A stretch of DNA of 64,000 nucleotides from Glycomyces sp. L485 (GCF_022548875.1 NZ_JAKZEW010000015.1:631-64630); one strand, 5' to 3'. Numbered from the stretch's first letter, positions 8,930-18,443 are shown. Made by a program: numbers and translations. The notes: a model not told the origin generated them from the sequence alone.

Positions 8930-11356
8930 TTACTCTTCAGAGCCTCCGGCGTCATCGGTGCGGCGGGTCCGGCGCCGACGGCGCTCGCCGCCGCCGCGCT
9001 CGTCGTCCGAACGGCGGGGACGCTCGTCGTCCGAGCGGCGCGAGCCGCCCTCACGCCGCGGGCCGCGGTCGCCCCGGTCGCCCCGGTCGCCACTGCGTCC
9101 GCGGTCGCCCTCGCGGCGCTCCGGACGGCCCTTCTTGTAGCCCTCCGGCTCCTCGCCCTCCGGGTAGACCTTGTCGAGGTAGATCTTGCCGCGGTTGTCG
9201 ATGTCGCCGATCTCGACCTCGATCTTGTCGCCGACGCCCAGCACGTCCTCGACGCGGTCGACGCGCTTGCCGTCGCCCACCTTCGAGATGTGCAGCAGGC
9301 CGTCGCGGCCCGGCGTCAGCGAGATGAAGGCACCGAAGTCGGTTGTCTTCACGACGGTGCCGAGGAAGCGGTCGCCCACGTTCGGCAGGGTCGGGTTGGC
9401 GATCCCGTTGATGGTCTCCACCGCGGCGGCCGCGGCGTCGCCGCTCTCGGCCGACACATAGATGGTGCCGTCGTCCTCGACGGTGATGTCGGCGCCGGTG
9501 TCGTCCTGGATCTGGTTGATCGTCTGGCCCTTCGGCCCGATGATCGCGCCGATCTTGTCGACCGGGATCTTCAGCGTGGTGATCCGCGGAGCGGTCGCGG
9601 CGAGCTCGCCGGGCTCCGAGATGGCCTCGCCCATGACGTCGAGAATCGCGTGGCGGGCGTCGTTGGCCTGCTGGAGCGCCTGCGCCAGGACCTCTGAGGG
9701 GAGGCCGTCGAGCTTGGTGTCCAGCTGGAGCGCCGTCACGAACTCGGGCGTGCCGGCGACCTTGAAGTCCATGTCGCCATAAGCGTCCTCGGCGCCGAGG
9801 ATGTCGGTCAGCGTGACGTACTTGGTCTCGCCGTCGACCTCCTCGCTGATCAGGCCCATCGCGATGCCCGCGACCGGTGCCTTGATCGGCACGCCGGCGT
9901 TCATCAGCGCCATGGTCGACGCGCAGACCGAGCCCATCGACGTCGAGCCGTTCGAGCCCAGCGCCTCCGAGACCTGCCGGATCGCGTACGGGAACTCCTC
10001 GCGGCCCGGCAGGACCGGAACCAGGGCGCGCTCGGCGAGCGCGCCGTGGCCGATCTCGCGGCGCTTCGGCGAGCCGACGCGGCCGGTCTCACCGGTCGAG
10101 TACGGCGGGAAGTTGTAGTTGTGCATGTAGCGCTTCTTGCTCACCGGCGACAGCGTGTCGATGGCCTGCTCCATGCGCAGCATGTTCAGCGTGGTGACAC
10201 CCATGATCTGGGTCTCGCCGCGCTCGAAGATCGCCGAGCCGTGGACGCGCGGCAGCACCGCGACCTCGGCCGCGAGCGGCCGGATGTCGACCGGGGTGCG
10301 GCCGTCGATGCGGACGCCCTCGGCGATGACGCGCTTGCGGACCAGCTTCTTGGTCAGGGACCGCAGCGAGGCCGAGAGCTCGCCTTCGCGACCCTCGAAG
10401 TCAGCGCCGAGCTTTTCGAGCATGACCGCCTTGACGCGGTCGAGCTCGGTGCCTCGCTCCTGCTTGTCGGCGATGACGAGCGCCTGGTCGAGTTCCGGGC
10501 CGACCGCCGACTCGACGGCCGCGAACGCGTCGTCGAGGTAGTCGGGGAAGCGCGGGTACTCCGCCACGGGCTTGGCGGCGACCGCCGCCAGTTCGGCCTG
10601 GGCGCGGACCAGCTCGGAGATGACCGGCTTGACCGCTTCGAGGCCGCCGGCGACGACCTCCTCGGTGGGCTTCTGCGCGCCGCCGGCGATGAGCGCGACG
10701 GTGTTCTCCGTGGCCTCAGCCTCGACCATCATGATCGCGACGTCGCCCGATTCGAGGACGCGGCCGGTCACGATCATGTCGAAGGTGGCCTTCTCGATCT
10801 GCTCGAGCGTCGGGAAGCACACCCACTGCCCGTCGATGAGGACGGCGCGGGTGGACCCGAGGGGCCCGGAGAACGGCAGTCCGGAGAGCTGGGTCGACAT
10901 GGAGGCGCCGTTCATGGCGACCACGTCGTACTCGTCGCGCTCGTCGACGGCGAGGATCGTGCCGATGACCTGGACCTCGTTGCGCAGACCGCTCACGAAC
11001 GAGGGGCGCAGGCCGCGGTCGATCAGGCGGCAGGTCAGGATGGCGTTCTCGCTGGGACGGCCCTCACGGCGGAAGAACGAGCCGGGAATGCGCCCGGCGG
11101 CGTACATCCGCTCCTCGATGTCGACGGTCAGCGGGAAGAAGTCGAGGTGCTCCCTCGGGCTCTTCGAAGCGGCGGTGGTCGAGAGGACCACGGTGTCGTC
11201 CATCTGCACGATGGCCGAGCCCGGCGCCAGCTTGGCGAGGCGACCGGTGCTGAAGACGATCTCGCGAGTGCCGAACTCACCGTTGTCGATGACGGCGGTG
11301 GCGTGATGCTCCCCCAGGTTGTGGGCCTCGGGTGTCCGTTCGGTTGCTTCGGACAT
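8930..11356 (-). CDS. pnp: polyribonucleotide nucleotidyltransferase / guanosine pentaphosphate synthetase I
   Basis: PNPase of 808 residues that degrades RNA phosphorolytically and adds 3' tails. Order of domains: RNase PH 1 (about 20-150), helical linker, RNase PH 2 (about 330-560), KH ([17 protein letters not shown] region, about 600-660), S1 (about 670-740). A long charged Arg/Gly/Asp tail follows, longer than in E. coli and typical of actinobacterial GpsI. ATG 11356 has AGGAGT nine bases upstream. It lies downstream of rpsO, separated by 343 bp with a strong hairpin. Confidence 0.97.
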   Translation of the reverse strand: MSEATERTPEAHNLGEHHATAVIDNGEFGTREIVFSTGRLAKLAPGSAIVQMDDTVVLSTTAASKSPREHLDFFPLTVDIEERMYAAGRIPGSFFRREGRPSENAILTCRLIDRGLRPSFVSGLRNEVQVIGTILAVDERDEYDVVAMNGASMSTQLSGLPFSGPLGSTRAVLIDGQWVCFPTLEQIEKATFDMIVTGRVLESGDVAIMMVEAEATENTVALIAGGAQKPTEEVVAGGLEAVKPVISELVRAQAELAAVAAKPVAEYPRFPDYLDDAFAAVESAVGPELDQALVIADKQERGTELDRVKAVMLEKLGADFEGREGELSASLRSLTKKLVRKRVIAEGVRIDGRTPVDIRPLAAEVAVLPRVHGSAIFERGETQIMGVTTLNMLRMEQAIDTLSPVSKKRYMHNYNFPPYSTGETGRVGSPKRREIGHGALAERALVPVLPGREEFPYAIRQVSEALGSNGSTSMGSVCASTMALMNAGVPIKAPVAGIAMGLISEEVDGETKYVTLTDILGAEDAYGDMDFKVAGTPEFVTALQLDTKLDGLPSEVLAQALQQANDARHAILDVMGEAISEPGELAATAPRITTLKIPVDKIGAIIGPKGQTINQIQDDTGADITVEDDGTIYVSAESGDAAAAAVETINGIANPTLPNVGDRFLGTVVKTTDFGAFISLTPGRDGLLHISKVGDGKRVDRVEDVLGVGDKIEVEIGDIDNRGKIYLDKVYPEGEEPEGYKKGRPERREGDRGRSGDRGDRGDRGPRREGGSRRSDDERPRRSDDERGGGERRRRRTRRTDDAGGSEE

Positions 11357-11624
11357 TGAGTATCTGACTCCTCATTTGTAGTTCGGAGCGCGCCTTGCCA
11401 TGTTGGGGCCGGTCTTCGATCGAAGCACACGGATCGGCGTCCCGAGCCTATGGCGGGACGGTCCGGGTGCCACTACCGAGGACCGGCGGTCTCTGGCGAG
11501 TCGCGCCGTGCCTCGTCTGAAGGCACTGTGGCAGAGCTTGTGCTCTTCGCCCAGCCTACGTTATCCGGCCGAGGCGACGGCAGCCGCGAAGCGAAACGGG
11601 CACGGAAGGTGGCGCGGAATACGC

Positions 11625-11656
11625 GAGAGGGAGCAGCCGGTCGGCTGCTCCCTCTC
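11625..11656 (-). terminator. hairpin between rpsO and pnp
   Basis: Perfect 14-bp stem with loop GGTC (GAGAGGGAGCAGCC / GGCTGCTCCCTCTC), 44 bases past the rpsO stop. It lacks a T-run. It may terminate rpsO or be a processing site in an rpsO-pnp transcript, as known for the E. coli locus. The 268 bp from here to pnp can hold a separate pnp promoter. Confidence 0.7.
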
Positions 11657-11699
11657 GGCGGAGCTTGCGGGCCCTGAACAGGCCCGGCTGACGAGTCGT

Positions 11700-11969
11700 C
11701 TAACCGCGGATTCCGAGGCGCTCGATGAGCGAACGGTAGCGGGTGATGTCCTCGTTCTTGAGGTACTTGAGCAGACGGCGACGCTTGCCGACCAGGAGGA
11801 GCAGGCCACGACGCGAGTGGTGGTCGTGCTTGTGCTCCTGGACGTGAGTGGTCAGCTCTTTGATGCGGGCCGTCAGCAGCGCCACCTGGACCTCGGTCGA
11901 ACCCGAGTCGCCCTCGTGGGTGGCGTACTCCTTGATGATGTCAGCCTTCTTCGTGGCTTCGAGCGCCAT
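11700..11969 (-). CDS. rpsO: 30S ribosomal protein S15
   Basis: Exactly 89 residues, the canonical S15 length. Contains the conserved core [14 protein letters not shown], the [12 protein letters not shown] loop and the KRRRLLKYL helix that contact 16S rRNA. Start ATG 11969 follows a GAGGGAG ribosome site. It sits between ribF and pnp, the common actinobacterial arrangement. Confidence 0.98.
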   Translation of the reverse strand: MALEATKKADIIKEYATHEGDSGSTEVQVALLTARIKELTTHVQEHKHDHHSRRGLLLLVGKRRRLLKYLKNEDITRYRSLIERLGIRG

Positions 11970-12072
11970 TTGCAACTCCCTCTTGGGTGGATGAACCGGC
12001 GTGACCCACGGCGTCGTGTAGGTCGGTCGGGCCGCTCGGACCAGTCCAGTCCGCGCGAACCCGATCAGGCTA

Positions 12073-13008
12073 TCAGCGGCCTCGGTCGAGCCCCAAGGCC
12101 GCACGGGTCTGTGCGACGTCCGTCTCGATCTGTTTGACCAGGTCGTCGACGTCGCCGAACGCGATCTGGCCGCGCAGGCGCGAGACGAAGTCGAGCCGGA
12201 CCTCGGCGTCGTACAGGTTGCCGGAGAAGTCGAGCAAGAACGCCTCGACCGAGCGCTCCTCGTCGCCGAAGGTGGGGTTGGTGCCGATGCTGATCGCCGC
12301 CGGGAGGCGGCGTGAGTCCATGTGAAACCAGCCGGTGTATATGCCGTCGGAGGGAATCGCGAAGCCCGGCAGCGGCCGGAGGTTCGCGGTCGGGAAGCCG
12401 AGGTCGGCACCGCGCGCGTGGCCGTGGACGACGGTGCCTTCGACGCCGAAGTCGCGGCCGAGGATCGCGGAGGCCCCTTCGACGTCCCCTTGGGCGAGGC
12501 TGGCGCGGACGCGGGTCGAGGAGAAGGCTTCGATGTCGGCGCTCAGGCCCTGGGCAAGGACCTCGAAGCCGAGGTCGGCGCCGAGTTCGGCCAGATGTTT
12601 CACGTCACCGGCTGCCTTGTGGCCGAAGCGGAAGTTCTCGCCGACGACGACGCCGACCGCGTGCAGTCGATCGACAAGGACGCCCCGGACGAATTCCTCG
12701 GGGCTGCGCTGCGAGAGCTCCTTGGTGAACGGCAGGACGCAGACCCCGTCGACACCGAGCGCACCGAGCAGTTCGACGCGCCGCTCGACACTGGTGAGCT
12801 GGGGCGGGACTGCATTAGGGGCGACCACGGCAGTCGGGTGCGGATCGAAGGTGACGACGACGCAGCGGGCATCGCGCTCGGCCGCCGCCTTGACAGCGGT
12901 TCGGATGAGGGCGGCGTGACCGCGGTGAACGCCGTCGAATACGCCGATCGCGACCACCGAGGCGGGCCAGCCGTCAGGGGTTGCGTCTATTCCACGCCAG
13001 GTTTCCAC
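12073..13008 (-). CDS. ribF: bifunctional riboflavin kinase / FAD synthetase
   Basis: Protein of 311 residues. The N-terminal FAD synthetase module has the nucleotidyltransferase motif [10 protein letters not shown] (residues 22-31). A C-terminal riboflavin kinase module follows from about residue 185, with the GxPTAN motif (GFPTANL). Converts riboflavin to FMN and FAD in the cytoplasm. Start is GTG 13008. It lies 103 bp upstream of rpsO. In many actinobacteria truB precedes ribF; here truB is absent and an independent small gene with a strong palindromic terminator sits there. Confidence 0.95.
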   Translation of the reverse strand: METWRGIDATPDGWPASVVAIGVFDGVHRGHAALIRTAVKAAAERDARCVVVTFDPHPTAVVAPNAVPPQLTSVERRVELLGALGVDGVCVLPFTKELSQRSPEEFVRGVLVDRLHAVGVVVGENFRFGHKAAGDVKHLAELGADLGFEVLAQGLSADIEAFSSTRVRASLAQGDVEGASAILGRDFGVEGTVVHGHARGADLGFPTANLRPLPGFAIPSDGIYTGWFHMDSRRLPAAISIGTNPTFGDEERSVEAFLLDFSGNLYDAEVRLDFVSRLRGQIAFGDVDDLVKQIETDVAQTRAALGLDRGR

Positions 13009-13075
13009 GGGGACGATCTTCTCACTGCCGGGCCCGGTCCGCCCAACGGACGAGGCGCGCAGTGGTCGCCGCCGC

Positions 13076-13119
13076 TAGGGGCCTCTGGTGGTCCCGGCCG
13101 GGACCACCAGAGGCCCCTA
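13076..13119. terminator. perfect 44-bp palindrome, bidirectional terminator-like
   Basis: Two 22-base arms without any spacer (TAGGGGCCTCTGGTGGTCCC then CC/GG at the centre). The stop codon TAG of the 80-residue membrane protein gene (13117-13119) forms its edge. It separates that gene from ribF and insulates ribF expression. Confidence 0.75.
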
Positions 13120-13359
13120 CAGAATCATCGACGATTCCGCGTTCCCTCCTGAGGCGAAGATGAGCAGCATCAGCACGCCCACGGTGAGCAGTAGGAATAT
13201 GCCCAGCAGCAGCCAGCCGTTGCCGACCGTGTCCGCGGGGACCGGAATCTCGTCGCCGAGCACCTCCGGATCGGAGTGCTCGGCGAGATGCTCGTTGACC
13301 TGCCCTGGGACCGTATGGTGGGGCTCCTCCGGCAGTTCCTCGGTGGGATGGGGACACAT
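13117..13359 (-). CDS. small single-pass membrane protein
   Basis: Eighty residues. The hydrophilic acidic, His/Pro-rich N-terminal half is followed by one strong membrane helix (about residues 49-69) and a short tail. It contains a DPEVLGDE segment before the helix. I do not recognise the family with certainty; actinobacteria encode several such small N-out proteins of unknown role. The stop codon lies in the palindromic terminator, which supports it as a real transcription unit. The upstream region is shared with the divergent PLD-like gene. Confidence 0.55.
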   Translation of the reverse strand: MCPHPTEELPEEPHHTVPGQVNEHLAEHSDPEVLGDEIPVPADTVGNGWLLLGIFLLLTVGVLMLLIFASGGNAESSMIL

Positions 13360-13405
13360 GGCGCCTCCTGAATCGCTGGTGGGTGCGGCGAAACCTGCTT
13401 CCCTT

Positions 13406-13420
13406 GATTCTTGAAGAATC
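13406..13420. promoter_or_regulatory. 15-bp palindrome GATTCTT-g-AAGAATC in a divergent promoter region
   Basis: Perfect 7-bp arms around one central base. It lies 47 bp upstream of the small membrane protein gene and about 190 bp upstream of the PLD-like gene. A dimeric regulator site is plausible; no candidate regulator is adjacent. Confidence 0.45.
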
Positions 13421-13606
13421 GTCAGTTATCCGACTGTGTTTTCCGAGAATCTCTCTGACGCAGGCGTCGATCCCGCACTAATGGAATTACAGGCCCGTCA
13501 GCCCCGTCAGCAGCCAATACCGTCCCCTGCCTCGCCGTTGGCCCGACAATCGCCCCTAGGCGTGCCATCTTCGGACGAACTGAACCAGCACAAACGGGGT
13601 GAGCGA

Positions 13607-14770
13607 ATGACATTCATGAGATTCCGGACCGCGGCCGTCGCCGCCGCCACGACCGCGGCGATCGCCGCGGCCACCGTCACCGGCGGAGGCACCGCGCAGG
13701 CGGCGGGGTCGACCGGCTGCGTCCAGCTCAACGGGCACACCGTCTGCCGCACCGACCCGCGCGGCGGTTCCGACACCTCCATCGTCAAGGAGATCGTGCG
13801 CCAGATCGACCGAACCGGCCGCGGCGACACCGTCCGAGCGTCGGTCTACCAGTGGACGCTCGAGCGGCCCGTGAGACCCGTGGCCGAGAGCCTGATCAAG
13901 GCGAAGCGGCGCGGCGTCGACGTCAAGGTCGTCATCGGCCGGCGCGGCAGCGCGCCGGCAGCGAACAACGCGGTCATCGCCGAGTTCAAGGACGCCGGCA
14001 TCGCCGTCAAGCAGTGCAAGGGCGCCTGCCTGCCCAATCCGGCGGGCCGGACGAAGGGCCCCAACCACAACCGCTTCTTCCTCATCGAACGCGATGACAG
14101 GCCGACGGTGATCACCACCAGCTTCAACTTCACCCGCTTCCACACCACCCAGGCGCACAACCTCATCGCGGTGCACGGCGACCGGTCTCTGCACGGGTTC
14201 TACAACAGGTACTGGCAGCGGCTCTATAAAGGATCATGGAAGGGCTGGGGTGAGCGGCACAAGGACACCCCGGGCAACGGCACCCACGCGTGGGTCTTCC
14301 CGCGCTCGGCCGATCCGATCGCCTCGCAGCTGAAGCAGGTCACCGGCTGCGCCAAGGGCGACCGGGTGTGGGTCGCGCACGCGAACTTCCAACCCAACCG
14401 GCCGGCGGTGCGCGAGCAGCTCGGCCGGATCAAGCGGCTCGGATGCGACGTCAAGGTCGTGGTCCTGGACAAGGACACCAACAGCCCGAGCTGGATCGCG
14501 AAGGCGACCGGCGGCGGGAGCGTCCGCGTCCACTCCTCGCTGCGCGACAAGTTCATCGTCCTCGACGCCGAGTTCAACGGGAAGGCGCGTCAGCTCGTCT
14601 ACACCGGCACGCACAACCTCAACAAGAACAGCATGAAGAACGCCGACGACAACCTGCTCCGGGTGGGAGGCAAGACCGTCGCCGGCGTCTACACGGACTA
14701 CTTCAAGAGGTTGTGGAGAGGCAGTGCCCGATTACGGCTCGCAGGCTTCGCCGATGGAGCTAGCCCTTGA
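13607..14770 (+). CDS. secreted phospholipase D-like protein
   Basis: Protein of 387 residues with a Sec signal peptide (Arg, then long Ala/Thr/Val core, cleavage after AQA near residue 32), so it is probably extracellular. Two PLD-like halves are visible. The HKD motifs are degenerate: NHNRFFLIE in the first half and LRDKFIVLD in the second, with Arg in place of the second catalytic His. Asparagines at TSFNFT and THNLN are kept. It may be a divergent PLD/nuclease or an inactive binder. The start ATG 13607 has GGGGTGAG upstream. The last 11 bp overlap the convergent permease gene. Confidence 0.8.
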   Translation: MTFMRFRTAAVAAATTAAIAAATVTGGGTAQAAGSTGCVQLNGHTVCRTDPRGGSDTSIVKEIVRQIDRTGRGDTVRASVYQWTLERPVRPVAESLIKAKRRGVDVKVVIGRRGSAPAANNAVIAEFKDAGIAVKQCKGACLPNPAGRTKGPNHNRFFLIERDDRPTVITTSFNFTRFHTTQAHNLIAVHGDRSLHGFYNRYWQRLYKGSWKGWGERHKDTPGNGTHAWVFPRSADPIASQLKQVTGCAKGDRVWVAHANFQPNRPAVREQLGRIKRLGCDVKVVVLDKDTNSPSWIAKATGGGSVRVHSSLRDKFIVLDAEFNGKARQLVYTGTHNLNKNSMKNADDNLLRVGGKTVAGVYTDYFKRLWRGSARLRLAGFADGASP

Positions 14771-15707
14771 CGGAGCCGGCGAGCAGACCTCGGACGAAGT
14801 ACCTCTGGAGCAGCAGGAACACGAGCAGCGGGACGATGATCGCGACGAACGCCGCCGCGGGCAGACGCGTCCAGCCGAAGCCCCAGGTGCCGGCCATGTC
14901 GCCGAGCACCGCGGTCAGCGGCCGCGTGGCCTCGCCGCCGCCGAAGGTGCGCCCGACCAGGAAGTCGTTCCACACCCACAGGAACTGGAAGATGCCGATC
15001 GAGGCCAGCGCCGGCGTCACCAGCGGCAGGACGACCTTGCGGAAGATCTGCGAATGGCTGGCGCCGTCGATGCGCGCCGCCTCCATCACGTCAGTGGGCA
15101 GTTCCCTCATGAAGTTGTGCAGCAGGTAGATCGCCAGCGGCAGACCGAAGATCGAGTGGGCGATCCACACCTGGACGATCGTCTGCACGCCGGTCAGCTG
15201 CCAGGCGGGCATGAGCGTCAGCGGGCCGATGGCCAGTCCCTTGCTGAAGAACGACAAGAGCGGGATCAGCGCCATCTGGAGCGGCACCACCTGCAGCGTG
15301 AAGATCCCGATGTAGAGCAGGTTGCGCCCTTTGAATTGGATCCAGGAGAGCGCGTACGCGGCCAAGGCGGCGAAGGTGACCGGGATGATCACGCCTGGAA
15401 TGGTGATGACGACGGTGTTGATCAGGTTGCGGATGAGACCGCCGCCCTGAGAGGTGCTGTACAGCACGTAGTTGTAGGTTTCGAGCGTGAAGCTCGGGTC
15501 GCCGAAGAAGGTCCACCAGCCGGTGGCGCGGATGTCGTCCTCGGGGCGGAGCGACGAGATGAACAGCCCCGCGGTCGGGATCGTCCAGATCAGGGCGATG
15601 CCGACGGCGAAGGCGCTGGCGAGCCTGCTGGAGAGCAGGCGCCGGATGCGCTCGCCGCGACTCTCACCGATGGTGGAGACGGCCTCGGGCTCGGTCTTGA
15701 CGCTCAT
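14760..15707 (-). CDS. carbohydrate ABC transporter permease (MalG/CebG type)
   Basis: Inner-membrane permease of 315 residues with six predicted helices. It carries the EAA loop for ATPase coupling (EAARIDGASHSQIFRKVVLP, about residues 218-237), typical of CUT1 MalG proteins. Start ATG 15707 overlaps the stop of the preceding permease by four bases (ATGA). No ATPase gene is nearby, so it probably uses a shared MsiK-type ATPase encoded elsewhere, as in other actinobacterial CUT1 systems. With the divergent GH1 enzyme, cellobiose or another beta-glucoside is the likely substrate. Confidence 0.92.
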   Translation of the reverse strand: MSVKTEPEAVSTIGESRGERIRRLLSSRLASAFAVGIALIWTIPTAGLFISSLRPEDDIRATGWWTFFGDPSFTLETYNYVLYSTSQGGGLIRNLINTVVITIPGVIIPVTFAALAAYALSWIQFKGRNLLYIGIFTLQVVPLQMALIPLLSFFSKGLAIGPLTLMPAWQLTGVQTIVQVWIAHSIFGLPLAIYLLHNFMRELPTDVMEAARIDGASHSQIFRKVVLPLVTPALASIGIFQFLWVWNDFLVGRTFGGGEATRPLTAVLGDMAGTWGFGWTRLPAAAFVAIIVPLLVFLLLQRYFVRGLLAGSVKG

Positions 15708-16678
15708 CGAGCCTCCAGTTCCTGGCGGCGCATGTTGCGCACCTGGTAGATGACGACGGGGACGACCAGGAGGAACAACAGCACCGCCATGGTCGCGCCG
15801 CGTCCGTCGTTGCCGAGTCGGAACGCCTGGTCCCACATGTTGTGGGCGAGGACGTCGGTGCCGTGGTGGCCGCCGGTCATGGCCCGGACGATGTCGAAGA
15901 GCTTGAGCGTGGCGATGAAGACGGTCACGGCGACGACGACGATGGCGGAACGGATCGAGGGGACGGTGACCCTCCAGAAGATCTGGGCAGGGCTGGCGCC
16001 GTCGATTCGGGCGGCCTCGATGATCTCCAGGGGGACGCCCTTGAGGGCGGCCGACAGGACCACGGTGGCGAAGCCGACCTCGATCCAGATGAGGACGACC
16101 ATCAGCAGGAGGTTGTTCATCGGGAAGGTGTTGAGCCAGTTGATCGGGCTGGCGCCGAACCAGACCACGACCTGGTTCATCAGGCCGATCTGGTTGCCTG
16201 TGGCCTTGTACTGGTAGATGAACTTCCAGATGATGGAGGCGCCGACGAAGGAGATGCCCATCGGCAGGAAGACGAGGGCCTTGTAGGTCCGCTCGCCTCT
16301 TCTGCCGTCGATGAGGACGGCGTAGACCAGGCCGAGGGCGGTCGACAGCGCCGGGACGATGATGATCCACAGGGCGGTGTTGATCAGGGTCTGGACGGCG
16401 TCGGGGTCGGACAGGGCCCACCCGTAGTTGTCCAGCCAGACGAATCGTGAGCCGTCCGAGCTGTAGAACGACATCACGATGGTGCGGACGGCCGGGTACA
16501 CGAGGCCGAGGAGCAGGAAGAGGACGGCCGGGAAGAGGAAGACCGAGGCCACCAGGCGACTGCGGTTGCGTCTTGAGGCGAGTTCCGCGAGCCCGTAGAG
16601 GGCGAGCATGACCACTACGAAGGCGATGAGGCCGACGGCCAGCAGCCCGAAGCGGTCGGTGAGTTGGGAGACGTTCAC
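15704..16678 (-). CDS. carbohydrate ABC transporter permease (MalF/CebF type)
   Basis: Membrane protein of 324 residues. It has an extra N-terminal helix before the usual six and the coupling loop EAARIDGASPAQIFWRVTVP. The MalF-type partner of the downstream permease; together they form the transmembrane channel. It lies 90 bp downstream of the binding-protein gene, separated by a hairpin (16711-16741). Confidence 0.92.
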   Translation of the reverse strand: MNVSQLTDRFGLLAVGLIAFVVVMLALYGLAELASRRNRSRLVASVFLFPAVLFLLLGLVYPAVRTIVMSFYSSDGSRFVWLDNYGWALSDPDAVQTLINTALWIIIVPALSTALGLVYAVLIDGRRGERTYKALVFLPMGISFVGASIIWKFIYQYKATGNQIGLMNQVVVWFGASPINWLNTFPMNNLLLMVVLIWIEVGFATVVLSAALKGVPLEIIEAARIDGASPAQIFWRVTVPSIRSAIVVVAVTVFIATLKLFDIVRAMTGGHHGTDVLAHNMWDQAFRLGNDGRGATMAVLLFLLVVPVVIYQVRNMRRQELEAR

Positions 16679-16710
16679 GATCCAGCGCGCTCCAGATGTT
16701 CGGGCGATGT

Positions 16711-16741
16711 GCCGAGCGGGGCCGTCGGGACCCCGCTCGGC
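16711..16741 (-). terminator. intra-operon hairpin after the binding-protein gene
   Basis: Eleven-base-pair perfect stem (GCCGAGCGGGG / CCCCGCTCGGC) with a nine-base loop, between the binding-protein stop and the permease start. Such hairpins commonly act as partial terminators or 3' stabilisers so that binding protein is made in excess over permeases. No T-tract. Confidence 0.6.
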
Positions 16742-16768
16742 GTCGTCATTCGGTTGATCGTCGTACTG

Positions 16769-18100
16769 CTAGTTCGGCCAGGAGTTCTCGATGTCGTCGG
16801 CGACCTGCTCGCTGGTCTTCTCGCCATCGACCCACTGGACCATGCCGGTCCAGAAGGAGGAGGCGCCGACCTCGCCGGGCATGAGGTCCGATCCGTCGAA
16901 GCGGACGGTGACGGCCGGGTCGGTCAGGATCTCGGTGGCGAACTCGTTGATCGGCGTGGTGGCGTTGGCCGGGTCCACGCCCTGGTGGGCGGTGCTCCAC
17001 GGGCCGGTCTGGAGCCGGGTGTTGTGGTAGAGCTCAGAGGCCAGGAACTGGCGGGTGGCCTCGACCGCCTCCGAGTCGTTGAAGGCCGCCACGAACTCGC
17101 CGCCGACCAGCATGGTGTTGTCGCCCTCGTTGGACTCGGGGAAGCGGAACGCGAACACGTCGCCGTCCTCGGCGACGGTGGTGCCGCCGGGCCACATGGC
17201 GCCGTAGAAGGACGCCTGGCGATGCATGGCGCATTCACCGTCGAGGATCGCGTAGCCGCCCTCCTGGAAGGGAGTCGAGCTGATCGTGTCGGTGCCTCCG
17301 TAGATGTAGTCCTCGTTGAGCAGGACCTCGCCGGCCTTTTCGATGGCGGCGACGATCTGCGGGTCGTTGAACGGGATCTCGTGGTTGACCCACTGGTCGT
17401 ACAGGTCGGTGCCTTCGCGAAGGACGATGTCCTCGATCCAGTCCGTGCCGGGCCAGCCGGTGGCGCCGCCGGACTCGAAGCCGACGCACCAGGGCATGAC
17501 GCCGTCGGCGGCGATCTGGTCGGACAGGCTGATCAGTTCGTCCCAGGTGGCCGGGACCTCGTAGCCGGCGTCGGCGAAGAACGAGGGCGAGTACCAGATG
17601 AACGACTTGGCGTTGCCGGAGTTCGGCGGCGCGTAGAAGGTGTCGTCGATGGTGCCGTACTGGAGCCAGTCCTCACTCCAGCCCTCGGTGGCCAGCGAGT
17701 TGACCTCGTCTGACGCGGGAACGAGGTCGTCGGCGAAGTTCTCCATCAGGCCCGGCTGCGGGAACAGCGCGATGTCGGGGGCGTTGCCGCCGTCGACGCG
17801 GACCTTCATGTCGGATTCGAACTCGCCTGAGCCCTCGTAGTCGATGGTGATGCCGGTGCACTCTTCGAAGAAGCTCCAGGCCTCTACCATCTCGTCGGCC
17901 TCGGCGTCGCGGATGGAACCGAGAATGGAAACGGTTTCACCGTCGAAGGAGCCGTACTGCTCGTAGTTGGCGCAGTCCTCGGCCTCCGCGGGGACCTCGC
18001 CCCGGGATTCCTCTTCTTCGGGTGCGCCGCAGGCCGCGGCCGCGAGCGCGAGGGCGCTGGTGGCAGCCGCTAGGCACATCAGTCGTCGGGTCTTGCTCAT
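16769..18100 (-). CDS. sugar ABC transporter substrate-binding lipoprotein
   Basis: Protein of 443 residues with a lipoprotein signal (lipobox LAAAAC; C near residue 24) and the CUT1 solute-binding fold, including ESDMKVRVDGGNAPDIALFP. Captures the sugar outside the membrane for the two downstream permeases. Start ATG 18100 follows GAGAGGGA. The upstream in-frame extension is out of character and was rejected. Divergent from the GH1 beta-glucosidase, which suggests a cellobiose/oligo-beta-glucoside system like cebEFG-bglC. Confidence 0.93.
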   Translation of the reverse strand: MSKTRRLMCLAAATSALALAAAACGAPEEEESRGEVPAEAEDCANYEQYGSFDGETVSILGSIRDAEADEMVEAWSFFEECTGITIDYEGSGEFESDMKVRVDGGNAPDIALFPQPGLMENFADDLVPASDEVNSLATEGWSEDWLQYGTIDDTFYAPPNSGNAKSFIWYSPSFFADAGYEVPATWDELISLSDQIAADGVMPWCVGFESGGATGWPGTDWIEDIVLREGTDLYDQWVNHEIPFNDPQIVAAIEKAGEVLLNEDYIYGGTDTISSTPFQEGGYAILDGECAMHRQASFYGAMWPGGTTVAEDGDVFAFRFPESNEGDNTMLVGGEFVAAFNDSEAVEATRQFLASELYHNTRLQTGPWSTAHQGVDPANATTPINEFATEILTDPAVTVRFDGSDLMPGEVGASSFWTGMVQWVDGEKTSEQVADDIENSWPN

Positions 18101-18238
18101 CGGGATTCCCTCTCTATGCAGCTGATGGTCGCCCGGCGAGTCCGACTGCCTCCCATTTTCCGGTCGGATCCACACCGTGCTCACGCACTGCGTGTTCCTT
18201 GCGGAACCGCCTCACTCGCCGTTGGGGACGACGCCGAA

Positions 18239-18267
18239 ATCGTGCGCTGGATTACACTACATGTCAA
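18239..18267 (-). promoter_or_regulatory. candidate promoter of the sugar importer operon
   Basis: On the minus strand a perfect TTGACA (18262-18267) is followed after 17 bp by CACGAT (18239-18244). The implied start is about 130 bp upstream of the binding-protein ATG. Confidence 0.4.
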
Positions 18268-18304
18268 GGCTAAATTACCGAATCGTTACTCATGGCGACA
18301 CTAT

Positions 18305-18366
18305 CGATATCTTTGACGGCCTGATGCCGATATCCTTGACGGGCCAGATGCGTGGGAGCGGTGACA
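18305..18366 (+). promoter_or_regulatory. tandem 23-bp repeat and CebR-like half-site upstream of GH1 gene
   Basis: Two adjacent near-identical units start with CGATATC (18305-18327 and 18328-18351). Each contains TTGACGG, a -35-like element, and ends in GATGC. Directly after them lies TGGGAGCG (18353-18360), one half of the Streptomyces CebR operator TGGGAGCGCTCCCA; the second half is degenerate. Position between a sugar importer and a beta-glucosidase makes control by a LacI-family regulator plausible, but no such gene is in the window. Confidence 0.5.
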
Positions 18367-18443
18367 TGAAAGTATCATCGCTATCGTCGGAAACTTCGAG
18401 GACACGACATCTCAGCCTCCTCTTGACCTGAAAGGTGCCCCTC

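Noticed and set aside
9001-9150. Repetitive Arg/Gly/Asp-coding tract at the pnp 3' end considered as a tandem DNA repeat
   Set aside because: Explained by the charged C-terminal tail common in actinobacterial PNPase.
7643-9697. 684-codon plus-strand frame across M16 peptidase and pnp
   Set aside because: Antisense to two unmistakable housekeeping genes.
17928-17938. GAAACGGTTTC palindrome resembling a LacI-family operator
   Set aside because: Lies inside the binding-protein coding sequence and matches its codons; it could occur by chance.
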